This document shows, in pieces, positions 37,201 through 48,525 of a stretch of DNA of 64,000 bases. Every line of letters begins with the position of its first letter. Within the stretch, counting starts at the first letter, position 1. The DNA lies in NCBI RefSeq assembly GCF_000143415.4, contig NW_003314264.1:2213030-2277029 (forward strand). Reading direction: 5' to 3'. The notes beneath the pieces are model-generated. The model worked only from the letters and a program-made list of their open reading frames with translations, was not told where the DNA came from and searched no databases. Origin of the DNA: Selaginella moellendorffii. Its lineage: Eukaryota; Streptophyta; Lycopodiopsida; Selaginellales; Selaginellaceae. The translations under genes were made by a program, and so were the position numbers.

Positions 37201-37414
37201 TTCAAAACGAAGGACGGAAAAGGAAAAAAAAACGAGAGAAAACCCACACCTGAAGATCTTCTGGATGAACGTGTTCGACCCATCTCAGACCAAGCAACTC
37301 CTCTTGGGAGCATCCTGTCATGTTTTGGTAGGCAGCGTTTGTGAAAGTGTTGTGTGCATCTGTGCTGCAGATAAAAACCCCTCTGGGAACATTAGTCTTT
37401 GGCCCTCTGGCCAT
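34222..37414 (-). CDS. PAS-domain hybrid sensor histidine kinase
   Basis: Thirteen exons were assembled in phase: 37414-37250, 37187-37054, 36973-36732, 36680-36391, 36335-36000, 35948-35793, 35727-35648, 35597-35486, 35430-35145, 35085-34843, 34809-34712, 34642-34493, 34425-34222 (831 residues). Order: two PAS/PAC units (about 1-275; [18 protein letters not shown], then [15 protein letters not shown]), HisKA with phospho-acceptor His ([12 protein letters not shown]), HATPase ([40 protein letters not shown]), a degenerate receiver ([24 protein letters not shown]) and an intact C-terminal receiver (VLVVEDNKVNQ; phospho-Asp in [14 protein letters not shown]; Lys in VRKP). It should feed a His-Asp phosphorelay. 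PAS histidine kinases of this kind are known from mosses and liverworts; the signal is unknown. The N-terminus is uncertain: PAS-like frame continues upstream, so an earlier exon is likely. The exon 35948-35793 adds an unusual Cys-rich insert. Confidence 0.85.
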
Positions 37415-38621
37415 GAAGTTCACCACTGGCCCTTCTCTGGTCACTACAACGCCACTATTTTATGCTGCAACCCGCGTGACTCTGCAAGATAAGAAATTAT
37501 GAACTGGCTTGCAGCTGCCAAAAAATTGACTAAGGGATGAAGTCCAAGCACAACACTCACTGGAAAGGCGAAAAAAACAACACAACACACTTGTGTATGA
37601 GCACCGCAGACGTAAAGCTAAAAGAGTCAAAAACTACCAGCCTAGCTCTCATGCACACATACACGATTCAACTCAAGGCTCTATCCTTTGCCAAAGAAAA
37701 TATAAAAAAACACAGGAAGCACAGGAAACATCGAAACGAGAGGCGGAACAACTTGCCGAAAGCTTCCCATCCATGCAACAAGGCCACTGTCGTGATCTAG
37801 AGCGAGCTCACGTGAGTGACTGTGTAAAGCCCCATTCCCGCTATTTAGGCACAGTTTCTCCAGCTGAACAAAGGCAACAGTTTAGAGAAAAGCATCCAAA
37901 GTTCATCCACGGAGAAATTGCTCACCTACATTTTCTTCGCCGCATTTTTTTCCCATGTTTTTCTTTCAGCTCTCGGCGCAGAAACTGCGTGTTCCAGCGA
38001 CAAGTGGATGCGTCGTTCTCTGTATCAACCCGTGTTGACTTGCACAGCCGAAGTACTAGCACCTGAAAACGATGGAGCAAGAAAGAAAAAAAATCTCTCA
38101 GTGGCTCCATAAACACCACACATTAAAAATCACGTACACAAACTAGAGGAAAAAAGTCCCTTCCTTGCGCTTGCGCCGGTGCCGATAGGATGATCCATCA
38201 TCCGGGCTTTCCGTGGGCCCGAAAGACAATGCTTGGACAAGAAATAGAGATAAAGCCTCAAACCACTCGCGATCATATGATCCCTACGAAGAAAAGCCTC
38301 AAACCTCTCGCAATCGTATGATCCCTACGAAGGAGAAAATCTTACCCCGCGAGAAAATTCCTCTCCTTCGTTGCGCGTCCCTACCAGATCCATTCTAGGG
38401 TTTATGCCCACTCCCGCCCAAATCAACCGGTCGAGCGCTCGAATCCCAGCACAAACTTGTGCACAACCAGTTTCGTGTTCGACTCCTGGGAACTCGAAAT
38501 TCCACTTCAGATTTTAGGGTTCCAGCGAAACCCTTGGCGCTTCCTTCCCCGCGCGGAGGTGAGGGGGATTATCAATCCATCCAGCAATGCGGCGGCAGCT
38601 ATAGCATTCGAGATCTCTAGG
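37415..38621. other. Divergent interval between histidine kinase and rhomboid genes
   Basis: It probably contains the first exon(s) and promoter of the kinase (minus) and the promoter/leader of the rhomboid gene (plus). No coding exon could be fixed. A 41-bp tandem duplication lies at 38253-38334. Confidence 0.4.
38253..38334. repeat. 41-bp tandem duplication
   Basis: Two adjacent units begin aagcctcaaacc and end atgatccctacgaag, differing at a few bases. They lie about 290 bp upstream of the rhomboid start codon, possibly within its promoter. Confidence 0.8.
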
Positions 38622-39440
38622 ATGGGGCGGCCGCTCGTCTACGACATCATCGACAGGCCTGCTAGCAGCTGCCTGATCGCGCTGTGCAGCGCGGTGTGGC
38701 TCTACATCCAGCACCGGAGCATCGGCTACGCGGAGGTTGGGATGAGCTACGAGACGGTGGTGCTCCAGGGGCAGTACTGGCGGATCCTCACCTCCTCCTT
38801 CTCGCACATAAGCTTCCTCCACCTCGTCTTCAACATGAGCGCACTGTGGAGCCTGGGCATGGTGGAGGGCCTCAAGGGGATCGGCCTGGGGATCACCTTC
38901 TACGTCCACTACACGCTCCTTCTCGTGCTTCTCTCGGCGGCGCTCGTCCTGGGGATCTACCACTTCCTCGTCCATCGCTTCAATCTGGAGCTCTACAAGC
39001 GTGTCTCGGCGGTGGGGTACTCGTGCGTGGTTTTCGGCTGGATGACGATCCTGGCGTCCAAGCAGCCATCGTCCAAGCTCGAGCTCTTCGGCCTCCTCTC
39101 GCTCCCCATCAACTTTGCGCCATTCGAGTCGCTGGTTTTCACGTCCATCATCGTCCCCAAGGCCAGCTTCCTGGGACACCTCGCCGGGATCATCGTCGGC
39201 TACTTGATCGCGTGGGGGTCGATCCAGGGGATGACGAACTACTGGTTTGTATCGCTGCTGGCGTGGATGGTCTTGCTGCTCGGGCTCAGCATCCACAGGA
39301 CGTCGTCGTATCAGTTTTGGTTCCTCCAGATCGAGCCCGTCGCAGATCCCAGCGTCCCGCAGCTCTCCAACTCTCCCACGCTGCTGCAAAGCTCTTCGTT
39401 TGCTACTGCTCCACCGGTTTTTGGAAGCCAACTCGTTTGA
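38622..39440 (+). CDS. Rhomboid-like intramembrane protease (RBL13-like)
   Basis: A single exon of 272 residues with six or more membrane segments. Sequence follows the plant RBL13-type rhomboid closely (recalled): [17 protein letters not shown] start, [20 protein letters not shown] with the HxxxN motif, catalytic Ser in [13 protein letters not shown] (GxSx), then [17 protein letters not shown], and catalytic His in [15 protein letters not shown]. The family cleaves membrane proteins within the bilayer; substrate and compartment are not evident. ATG 38622 fits the conserved family start. The same frame is open for 55 codons upstream but without family similarity. The C-terminal 50 residues are Ser/Pro rich. 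Confidence 0.92.
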   Translation: MGRPLVYDIIDRPASSCLIALCSAVWLYIQHRSIGYAEVGMSYETVVLQGQYWRILTSSFSHISFLHLVFNMSALWSLGMVEGLKGIGLGITFYVHYTLLLVLLSAALVLGIYHFLVHRFNLELYKRVSAVGYSCVVFGWMTILASKQPSSKLELFGLLSLPINFAPFESLVFTSIIVPKASFLGHLAGIIVGYLIAWGSIQGMTNYWFVSLLAWMVLLLGLSIHRTSSYQFWFLQIEPVADPSVPQLSNSPTLLQSSSFATAPPVFGSQLV

Positions 39441-39823
39441 TTCAGATGGAAACGAAGTAGAGTTGAGAGGTACACTACCAGACTCTTCTCTCATCGTTTC
39501 ATACTTGCTCTCGCTTCCATTAGGCTCTTTGTTTCGCTCGATTGTTTACCTGAGGCTCTGCGACTGCGTCCAAGTGCATTGTCTTCGGTTCTCCACGTTT
39601 CAAAGAATGGTAACTTCTTGTTGTCGTTCTGCTTTTGCTTTTTGTTCTTTCTCGTTGTGTGTAAACTTCTTATGGTGCAGGGGCTCAAGATGGAGGTGAT
39701 TCCACTCGCTCACAAAGCCATTGAAATTTCTTGGAGATAGAACAGAAAAAGCGTCGTTTTTTAAAATTCTTTTCGAGCGAGATTTACAGTGTCTGCGCAT
39801 TTGAGAGAGAAAAAAATTAGGCT

Positions 39824-39898
39824 TGTCTGAACCCAGGTCCGAACTGGGGATCTTTAGTGTGTGAGACTAGCATGATGACCAACTACACCATCCTGGAG
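39824..39898 (-). pseudogene. tRNA-Val(CAC)-like remnant
   Basis: On the minus strand the sequence has a tRNA-like D arm (gtgtagttggtc), an anticodon arm with four of five pairs and loop CTCACAC (anticodon CAC, Val), and a perfect 5-bp T stem around TTCGGAC. The acceptor strands do not pair well (about three to four of seven positions), so it is probably a pseudogene or tRNA-derived sequence. It ends about 16 bp from the left LTR of the Ty3/gypsy element. Confidence 0.55.
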
Positions 39899-39914
39899 GT
39901 AGTGTACAAATTTC

Positions 39915-40354
39915 TGTGGAGCTCTAAGAGAATATATTTGTGAAAATCTGTATATACTTAATAGAATATATTTAACAGACCAAATAAAATATATGTTTTA
40001 TTATTAAAGATCTGGGAATTTTTGGGTATAATGTTTCTTCATGTGGCATTATTATGGATTTTACTAAAGTTTTCACCCTTTTTGAATGTTATATTTAATT
40101 TTTATTTATGATGTTTAATATTTCTTTTCTTTTATGAATTTATGTTGACATTTCATTTGAGACTTCTCCAAAATTGTTCTGTGAGGGCCAAGTGTATGGC
40201 TACGATGCCATATACTAATATTAGCATAGTGGGATTTTGGTAGCCGTCGAATTGGTTTCAATCTGGACCACTCGCTCCTGTATATAAGCTAAGGTTTTTG
40301 GGTTAATTAATATGCACATTTTTATATTCCCTTTCCATATTCCATGCACTCACA
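39915..40354 (+). repeat. Left LTR of element 1
   Basis: 440 bp, TG...CA ends, AT-rich, with many sites shared with the right LTR at 50366-50805. The sequence after it (ttggtggagatgagg) only loosely resembles a tRNA-Met primer site. Confidence 0.9.
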
Positions 40355-40587
40355 TTGGTGGAGATGAGGGGCACTTTTGATTGTCTTTGGGAAGTGTTTA
40401 GATTTGGGATTTCGGTTTAGATCTAACTTTTGCATCGTCTAGATCCAACCTTTTCCATTTCCTTTTTCTTGTTCTTTCCTTTTAGGATTTTGGTTTAAAT
40501 CTAGTTTTTTGCATTGTCTAAATCTACCATTTCCTTCCAGCTTTTTGTCATTTCTTTTCTTTTGCTCTTTCTTTTTCGTTCATCTTC

Positions 40588-41316
40588 ATGGCAGATCAGC
40601 AATCTCCTCCTTTCACTCTGGAGCAGCAGTTAGTTCAATTACTTGATGCTATGCGCTTGCAATTGAACAACCAAACTCAATTGATGGTAACATTCACGGC
40701 ACGTGGTCTAACTCCTGCTCTTGGTGCCAATCCTTGCGTTCGGCCGAAGTTCTTTCGTATGAATCCTGGGGATGATGTGTACCATTGGTTCGATCACTTC
40801 ACGGTGATTGCCACATATCATTCTTGGGATGATATTCGACGTTTGCGTGAGTTCCCCACATGTCTCCAAGGGACGGTGTTGCAGTGGTACAATAGATTGA
40901 GCATAGCCACTCGTGGCAATTGGAGTGTTCTTCCGGATGTCTTCAAACGCACCTTTGGACATGTCGACGATTGTGATGATGCCTTCCAACAATTGCATCG
41001 TCTTCGCCAAGGGCCATCTGAGTTGGTGATGCAATTTGGTGTTCATTTTTGAAGTCTTTTGCTTTGTGCGGAGTCCAATATGTTGGAGCAGATCAAGCTA
41101 GGAATGTTGTGGCCAACACTTCGTCAAGATCTTGTCAGACTTGTGCATGCACTTGCTCCTGCCACCCTTGATGATGCTCTTCGCTTGGCACAACGTTATG
41201 AGACGTCGCCTCTTCCACTTCTCGTTACACGTCCTTCAGCTCCACTTTCTATGAGTGATGGTCCTGTTCCAATGGAGGTTGATGCTGCTACTACTCGAGT
41301 CCAAGGACAAGAGTGA
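40588..41316 (+). pseudogene. Element 1 gag region
   Basis: A frame beginning MADQQSPPFTLEQQLVQLL encodes a retrotransposon gag with typical FRMNPGDDVYHWFDHF and LQWYNRLS segments. It is closed by TGA at 41050-41052 and again at 41314-41316, but reading stays in the same frame through both. The capsid part is otherwise conserved. Confidence 0.75.
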
Positions 41317-43593
41317 GGACATGGTCGTGGCCGTGATGTTTATTACTGGGCGTGTGATGAAGTTAGTCATACTTATCGGTGTTGTCGGCGCTTTCCAGAT
41401 TGGCGACCTCCATTTCCTGGGTGGAGACCTTGGCGTCAGCAACATCCCGTTGGTGCTGCTGCGGTGGAAGGTTTGAATACCAAGGTGCATCTGGGAAACG
41501 AGGAGTCACGCGAGTAACGGAGGGACCTTGCACGAATAAGTTAGTGACCCCTCCATCTTTCTTTCGGGAGTATCATCAAGGGGATCACTCGGCACCGGTT
41601 CATCCAATGTTTACTTTCCAAGCTCATTTTTATAACAAAAGGTCTCCTATTCTTCTCTCCATGTTGGTTGATACAGGTTCGAGTTTATCTTCTATTGCTC
41701 GACCTGTTGCCACACGTTGTCGTCTACACTTGTGTTGTGCGGCGGATCAAATTTTCATTCTTTATGGCAATGGTCGTACACATGCATGTGCATGAGATGA
41801 GGCGGACTTGGTTGTGCATGTGGGTGATCTCGAGCTTGAGTTGCAATCGTTGCAGGTGGTGCCAAGTCAAGTTTTTGACCTCATTCTTGATATAGATTGG
41901 TTGCAGTGCAATCATGCCAAGTGTGACTTTGAGACTTCTCCCCCTTGTCTCATATTTCTTTATGTTTCATCCATTCCTCTCACTTCCGTACCTCTTCGTC
42001 CCTCTACTTCTACCTTTGTTTCCATTACTTTTGTTCCCCCATTATTTCCTCTTGTGTTTCCATCTTGTTCTGCTTTTCCCTTTTCCGATCCCTCCGATGA
42101 TCTTTGTGTTGTAGTTGTTGACCAACTCATGAAGGAGTATTCTGATCTCTTTGAATTTGATCTATCGTCTGGGGCCAAGATTGCTACACGTCATCCCATT
42201 CCAACCGGGGATACTCTTCCAATCAAGGTTCCTGTTCGTCGTCGGTCACCCAAGGAGATCAAAATTTACATGCAAACATCAAGGAGATATTGGAGAAGGG
42301 TGTTATTCGAAAGTCATGGAGTCCTTGGGCATGTGAACCTCATCTTGTGACGAAGCCTGATGGGAGTATTCGTTTCTGCATCAACTATTATCCGTTAAAT
42401 GAAGTGACGATCCCAGATGTGTACCCTCTTCCTCATGCTGATCTCTTGGATCGTCTGGGGCGAAGTCGTTAGTTCACCAAGCTAGATCTTGCTTCTGGGT
42501 ACTGGCAAGTACTGATGGCTAACGAAGATATTCCTAAGACTGCTTTTCGTACACCGTTTGATTTGTACGAGTTCTTGGTGATGCCGTTTGGTTTGAACAA
42601 TGCTCCAGCAACTTTCCAACGGATGATGGACGAGATTCTTTGTGATATGCCAGAGGTGACTGCTGACTTCATTGATGATGTCTTGATTCACTCGGAGGGG
42701 ACGTGGGCAAAGCACATTCGTGATGTGTGTAAAATGTTGGATCGGCTACGGGATGTTGGTTTAAAGCTGAAGCAGTCAAAGTGCATGTTTAGGTCCAAGG
42801 ACACAACTTATCCTGGGTACCGTATTTCTTGTAAGGGTTTGCAAGTTAATCCTGACAAACTTGTAGCCGTTCTAAAGTTCCCTACTCCGAAGTGTGTGAA
42901 TGATGTGCAGCACTTCCTAGGCAAGGTGCAGTATCTCGGTCGTTTTGTGGATCATCTTTCTGATCGCACTGCACCGTTGCGAGCGTTGTTGAAGTCATCA
43001 ACGTCATCTTTTATTTGGTCTTCAGATTGTGAGCGGGCGTTTGTGGATCTCAAAGAGCTGTTGACGACTCCTCCGGTTTTGGCATATCCTGACTACACTC
43101 GACCTTTTATTTTGCGTTGATGCTTCTAATATTGGTCTTGGAGGTGTGTTAATGCAAGAAAGCCCAAGTGTACCTGGTCAGCATCATCCCATTGCATATA
43201 TAAGCCGTATGTTACAACTAGCAGAGGTGAACTACTCCACGACAGAGAAGGAGTGTTTAGCGGCAGTTTGGGGTTTTGAGAAACTTCATGCATATCTACA
43301 TGGTTCTTGAACATTACTTGAAGGTGACCATGCTGCCGTTATTTCATTATTGAAGCGGAAGAACCTGGTTGGTCGTACTTCTCGGTGGGCTTTAAAGCTT
43401 CAGATATATGATTTTGATGTTGTTTATCGCCCAGGGAGTTCTATGGCTGATGCTAATGCCCTTTCTTGAACTCCTCTTCCTTTTCCACTCTCTTCTCATG
43501 TTTCTGATGAGCCTATTGTTCCAGCATCTGTGGATTTTTTAGACGAGGATTCTGTGCCGTCGGCGGTTGCTGTACTTGATGTTCAGTGTCCAC
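41317..43593 (+). pseudogene. Element 1 protease, reverse transcriptase and RNase H region
   Basis: Fragments in several frames: protease DTGSS near 41680; RT with KPDGSIRFCINYYPL, a stop (TAG) before FTKLDLASGYW near 42470, MPFGLNNAPATFQRMMDE and the FIDD catalytic site near 42675; then RNase H starting with a VDASNIGLGG stretch after a frame change near 43115 and ending YDFDVVYRPGSSMADA. Two further stops follow. Not translatable as a polyprotein. Confidence 0.8.
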
Positions 43594-44032
43594 TGTCAAG
43601 ACCCCCAACAAGATCAAGACTGGAAAATGCAAAAGACAAAGAGAAAAACTAGTGGAAACAAAGAACAGGCCTTAGACTGGCGTTGATTCAAATTATGGAA
43701 AAATGGAACAAGGCTAACCTATATATAGTATAGGTTGATGAAGCTCCACCACTCTTGGATTGAGGACGGCCTAAATATAGCTGAGGTCGAGGAGGCGCCA
43801 CATCAATATTAGGAATGTGGCTCGAGACTCAGAAATCGTACAGAAAATCAGAGAGTCAGGAATAGGGAAGTGTCTCGAGAGTCAGGAATAGGGAAGTGTC
43901 TCGAGAATCAGGAATAGGGAAGTGTCTCGAGAATCAAGAATAGGGAAGTGTCTCGAGAATTAGGAATGTGGTCTGCAGGTTAGGAATCCGGCGAGAGTCA
44001 GGAATGTGGCAAGAATTGGGGGATTCCTGACA
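43594..44032 (-). repeat. LTR of element 2 (3' LTR in element orientation), four 26-bp units
   Basis: 439 bp. It contains four tandem copies of a 26-bp unit built on agggaagtgtctcgaga (about 43858-43965). The other LTR has three copies. Confidence 0.9.
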
Positions 44033-44129
44033 GCACCCGCTCCTCAAGAATGAGTGGAATGAGGATGTGCATAAGAACGATGAGGAGGATGAGATGAGCA
44101 GCGAGGGATGGGAGATGGAGAAAAAGAAT

Positions 44130-44330
44130 GAGGACTGGGACGAGAAGGATAGCGGCGGTGAAAGTCCTGAATGAGGTCAGGAGAATGAATCAGGTTGTCC
44201 GCAGGTTCCCAAATGCGTTCTTCAGATCCGTAACCCTTCCAGTCGACCAGATAGTAGAGTTTAGACCGTGAAATCTTGGAATGAAGGATGTCCTGAACCT
44301 CGTACTCAGACCCATCCTCGAGCTGCATTG
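44130..44330 (-). CDS. Chromodomain at the end of the element 2 integrase
   Basis: The minus frame 44328-44044 starts MQLEDGSEYEVQDILHSKI and continues SKLYYLVDWKGYGSEERIWEP, with the aromatic residues of a chromodomain. In chromoviruses this part of integrase directs insertion into methylated-histone chromatin (established for the family). Confidence 0.8.
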
Positions 44331-44832
44331 GTGGAGGTGAAGGAATGACCCGATTGGGAATAGGACTGGGAATATAAGGCTCAAGGAGAGAGGAGTGAAA
44401 AACGGGGTGAATTTGATATGAGGAGGGAAGTGCAAGGCGATAAGTGACAAGATTAATGATGGCAGTGATAGGGAAAGGACCGAGGCGTTTGAAATCAAGT
44501 TTTGGACAGGGTCTGGTGGTGGAGATATTTCGCCTGAGGAGCCAGACGTTATCCCCGATATTGTAAGGGGGACAATCCTGATGATGGACATTGGCAAATG
44601 TTTTGTGAGATTCCTGAGCACGATAGAGGTGGAAGGAGATGGAGTTGTGGATTTCCTGGAGGTTGGAGACAAATGCCTCAGAGCGGGGATTTGAATGAGA
44701 GGATTCGGATGGAGAAGGAAGTGAGAGATTGAATCGGGGATTTCGGCCAGAGTTTGCAAGGAAGGGGGAAATTCGAAGAAAGGAGTGAACAGAGTTATTA
44801 TAAGAGAACTCAGCAAGGGGAAGGATATCGAA

Positions 44833-45921
44833 CTAGTTATCCTGATGATAGTTGATAAAGCACTTCAAGAATTGTTCCAAAGTCTGAATCGTTCGCTTGG
44901 ACTGCCCATTAGTTTGAGGATGATATGCCGAAGAGAGGTTGGCCTTCACTCCAAGCAGCTGCAAAAACCGTTGCCAGAAATGAGAGATGAACTGAGGCCC
45001 CCAATCCGAAACCATATCTATAGGAATCCCATGAAGTCGGAAAATTTCCCTGAATACCAGTTTTGCCATGTCCTTGCCCGAAAACTCCTTGGTACATGGC
45101 AAGAAGTGTGCCATCTTTGTGAAGTGGTCCACCACGACTAAAATGCTATTGAAGCCTCCAGAACTCGGAAGATCACTCAGGAAATCCATGGAGATGGATT
45201 CCCAAGGACCTGAAGGGACCGGAATGGAACGAAGCAAACCTGAAGGAAGGTGGTGAGGTACCTTATTCTGGGCGCAAGTGTCACAGGAGGTAACAAAAGC
45301 TTTGATGTAGTCGTCCATGTGAGGCCACCAAAAGTCTCGTGCAACTAGCTCATAGGTTTTTGCAATGCCGAAGTGACTAGCAGTCAGGCTATCATGGCAC
45401 GCCATCAGGACCAACCTTCGAGCATCACCTTCAGGAATGTAAAGCTGCTCCCCATGGTATAATAAGCCATCTAAGAACTCAAACTCATCAAATCGCCGGC
45501 AGTCGAGAGTCACTGGGTGTCCAGCTTGAAGATGGGGGAAAATGTCGCTGGCGAGATCATCAGATTGAAGATCGTTTCTAATTGCATCCATCAACAAGGA
45601 GTCCTGAAGGGCCAGGGAAATTGCCATAACTTGAAGCCGATCAGGACCGAGGATAACTTGATCTTGTTGATCGAAGGCAGGATTACCAGGCCTGAGACTG
45701 AGATAGGAGCGCCTTGAAAGAGCATCAGGAAGGCCTTGAAGCTTTCCAGGTCTGTACTTGATAACAAAGTCAAACCGACTCAGGAATTGTGCCCACCTTG
45801 CTTGACGACGGCTTAAAACTCGGGAAGTGGCAAAGTACTCGAGATTTTTGTGATCCATCCAAACTGTTGTTTGATGGCCCGCCCCCTTCAAGAAACGACG
45901 CCACTCTCTAAAGGAATCCAC
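44833..45921 (-). pseudogene. Element 2 RNase H end and integrase
   Basis: An uninterrupted 362-codon frame covers the end of RNase H (QTTVWMDHKNLEYF, FDFVIKYRPGKLQG), the HHCC zinc region (CDTCAQNK) and the integrase core with its D,D,E region (MDFLSDLP; VSDWGPQF; YHPQTNGQ). The second D motif reads SDWG where SDRG is usual. It is separated from the upstream RT frame by a stop at about 45970. Confidence 0.8.
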
Positions 45922-45969
45922 GATGGCAAGGAGCTCCTTGTTGTGGATTTCGTAATTGATCTCCGCAGG

Positions 45970-47189
45970 CTAAAATTTCCAAGAATGGAAAGCGACCGGA
46001 TGAAGTTCTTGATCCGCTCTGAGTTGAGACAGCACAGCACCGATGGCAAAGTCAAAGGCGTCAGCCTCAATGAAGAAAGGTTGTGAGGAATGAGCATGGA
46101 TCAAAACGGGAGCGGAACTGAAGGCTGCCTTGAGTGTGTCGAAGGCGTGCTGGGTAGCAGCAGACCAAGAGAAGGGAACATCCTTGCGAGTGAGATGCGT
46201 GAGAGGAAGGACAATATCAGAGTAGTGATCAATGAATTTGCGGTAGAAGTTGGCGAAGCCAAGGAAAACTTGAACGTCCGACATTGATTGTGGAGGCTCC
46301 CACTCGAGAATCCCCCAATTCTTGAGGCTTTGGGGAATCAATACCTCGTACGGGGAATCTTGGTGAAGAAGCGGGCACTGCCGAGGCGTTCCAACAGGTC
46401 CGAGATCAGGGGCGGCGGATAACGGTTCCGAACAGTCACCTTGTTCAAACCTCGGTAATCGATGACTAGCCGCAAACTCCCATCCTTCTTCTTGACAAAG
46501 AAGACAGGCGCTCCAATCAGGGACTGCGAATGCTGAATGTACCCCGAGGCAAGGTTCTCATCCACGTACTCTTTAAGGGCCTTAAGGGCCTTAAGCTCGG
46601 ACGGGGATAACCCGTAGATAGGCCCCCACGAAGGTGATGCTCCTTCCTGTAAATCAATGGGACAGTCATAAGGTTTATGAACAGGCAGTACACTAGCTTT
46701 TTTCTTGTCAAACACATCCCCAAAATCATGATACTTCTCAGGAGGACTAACAGGAAAAACATGCAAAGCAAAAAGGAAAATAGGTTCTTCATGAAGGAGT
46801 TCTTTCATAGTGATTGTGGAGATAGGAGGAGGTGTACGACTAAATGGAATGATGAGATAAGGATACTGTCCAGTGTAAGATGGAAGAGAGGAAAAAGAAG
46901 AGGGTGAAAACTTCGTAGAGTCAGGAACAGAACCCCGATTTGAGTTTAGGGAACTTTTCCTGATTCGGACTCGATGAACAGCAGGGGAAGCCGTGGGAGA
47001 TGGTGATGTGGGAGAGATGAGTTGTAATTCCTTCCAACAAATCTGAGGCTGATGTAGTTGGAACCAAGGAAGATCGAGCACCACAGAGGAGGACTTGCTG
47101 TTGATGATGTTGAAGGTGATATCGGTGACGGTGGACCCGATGTGTACTCGAACAGGCAACATTTCCCTAAGTCTAGAAGATGGAGACAC
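45970..47189 (-). pseudogene. Element 2 protease and internally deleted reverse transcriptase
   Basis: The frame 47189-46338 contains the protease and RT up to [20 protein letters not shown] and ARFFTKI, then jumps directly to the thumb region (LKNWGILEWEPPQSMSDVQVF) at about 46325 without the palm segment bearing YxDD. The jump lies at about 46338 and looks like an internal deletion of roughly 130 codons relative to relatives. Confidence 0.75.
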
Positions 47190-47425
47190 AAAATGCCCGC
47201 CAATGCCTTCAACCCTCAGATCCTGTATGGTAGGAGAAAGAGGAACGTGATGTCAGGCAGCAAAGTCCGTGTCCATGAAGCAGGAAGTTGCACCCGAGTC
47301 CAGTAGCGCCAAAGCCTTGAGTCCTGATTGTTCGGTGAAAGAAAGGAGACATGGGACACGGAAGTTGCGGGAATTGGGCTTTGATGAAAGGTGGTGAGGA
47401 GCTTGATAAAGAAGAAAAGTGATTT

Positions 47426-48276
47426 TTATTCAGGGAGTCCAAATAGACAGCTCCTACTTTGTTTGGACAAGGTCATTTCCCGACTGCAACAGAGGTGGAC
47501 TTTGAGGCAGAGTGAACTTGAGCAGTCGAGGAGGCTTCTTGGGACACACAACTGCTTTGTGATTAGGATCAGCATAGTAGAGGCAAAGATTATGAGATAT
47601 TCAACGTTGCTTCTCAGCAGGACTGAACTTCCCTCTAATGAGTTGGGGAGTACCAGAAATATCCATTGGGACCAGAGCAGTAGGTTCAGGAGTATGCCTT
47701 GAGACTCAAGCTGGGATTCCTGAGTCTGGGACGGAAAAACAGCGGCGCGGCGACTTTCCTGATGACATTCAAAGAGACGATTGTCACATTGAACAGCTTT
47801 GTTGATGGCGTCTGACAGGTCCTTGGGATCCTCCATGGTGAGCAACAAATCCTTGACACCATTGTTGAGGCCGAAACGAAATTGGTCAATCAGGGCCCGC
47901 TCATCCCACTGAGTGTCCAAGGCAAGGAGTTGGAACTCTACAGCGTAGATCGAGGCAGGACGAGACCCTTGAGAGAGACGTCTCATCTTTGTGGTTAAGC
48001 AGCCCGAACCCGATCTGTCTTGCCAAAACATGCTTTGAGCTTCTCTTTGAACAATTGAAGATCCATCAGCTTCGGAACAACGACCCCTTTCATGCTCTTC
48101 TCTAGAAGAGGAGAAAACCATGACAAAGTTGCACCTTCGAGGAATGTCCCAATCGTGCCGATTTGAGACTCGGGAGTGGGGTACCGCCGATGTTGAAGTG
48201 CAAAGATCAGCTCCATTTGGTTCAGAAATCTGCGAAGCTCTGAACGCTTGCCTAAAAATTTCACCAGGAAACTCAC
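47426..48276 (-). pseudogene. Element 2 gag region
   Basis: Minus-strand fragments 48276-47995 (FLNQMELIFALQHRRYP; GATLSWFSPLLE) and 48121-47426 (WDERALIDQFRFGLNNGVKD) in different frames match gypsy gag. A frame change near 48000 breaks it. Confidence 0.65.
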
Positions 48277-48525
48277 CTTCGGTTCAAGAACTTTGCTGGA
48301 TCTTTGAGTCGAAAGTGAAGCAAGCTCCTAATGCATGCAAAGAAGGGTCACCTTCAGCTCGGTATTCTCAGACTGGATTTTTGCAAAAACTTCGACAAAG
48401 AAATCAGGATGGCTTGGAGACTCCATTGGCAAGAAGAAAGAAAAATAAAAGGGGAAAAAAGACAAAGGCAATCAAACAATCGAAACGAGCTAAAGCAAAA
48501 GCAAAAAGCACAATCTGAATCAAAC

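Noticed and set aside
38514-39494. 326-codon minus-strand frame across the rhomboid gene
   Set aside because: Antisense shadow of a GC-rich real gene; the plus strand has full rhomboid motifs and the minus product is low-complexity Asp/Arg/Glu.
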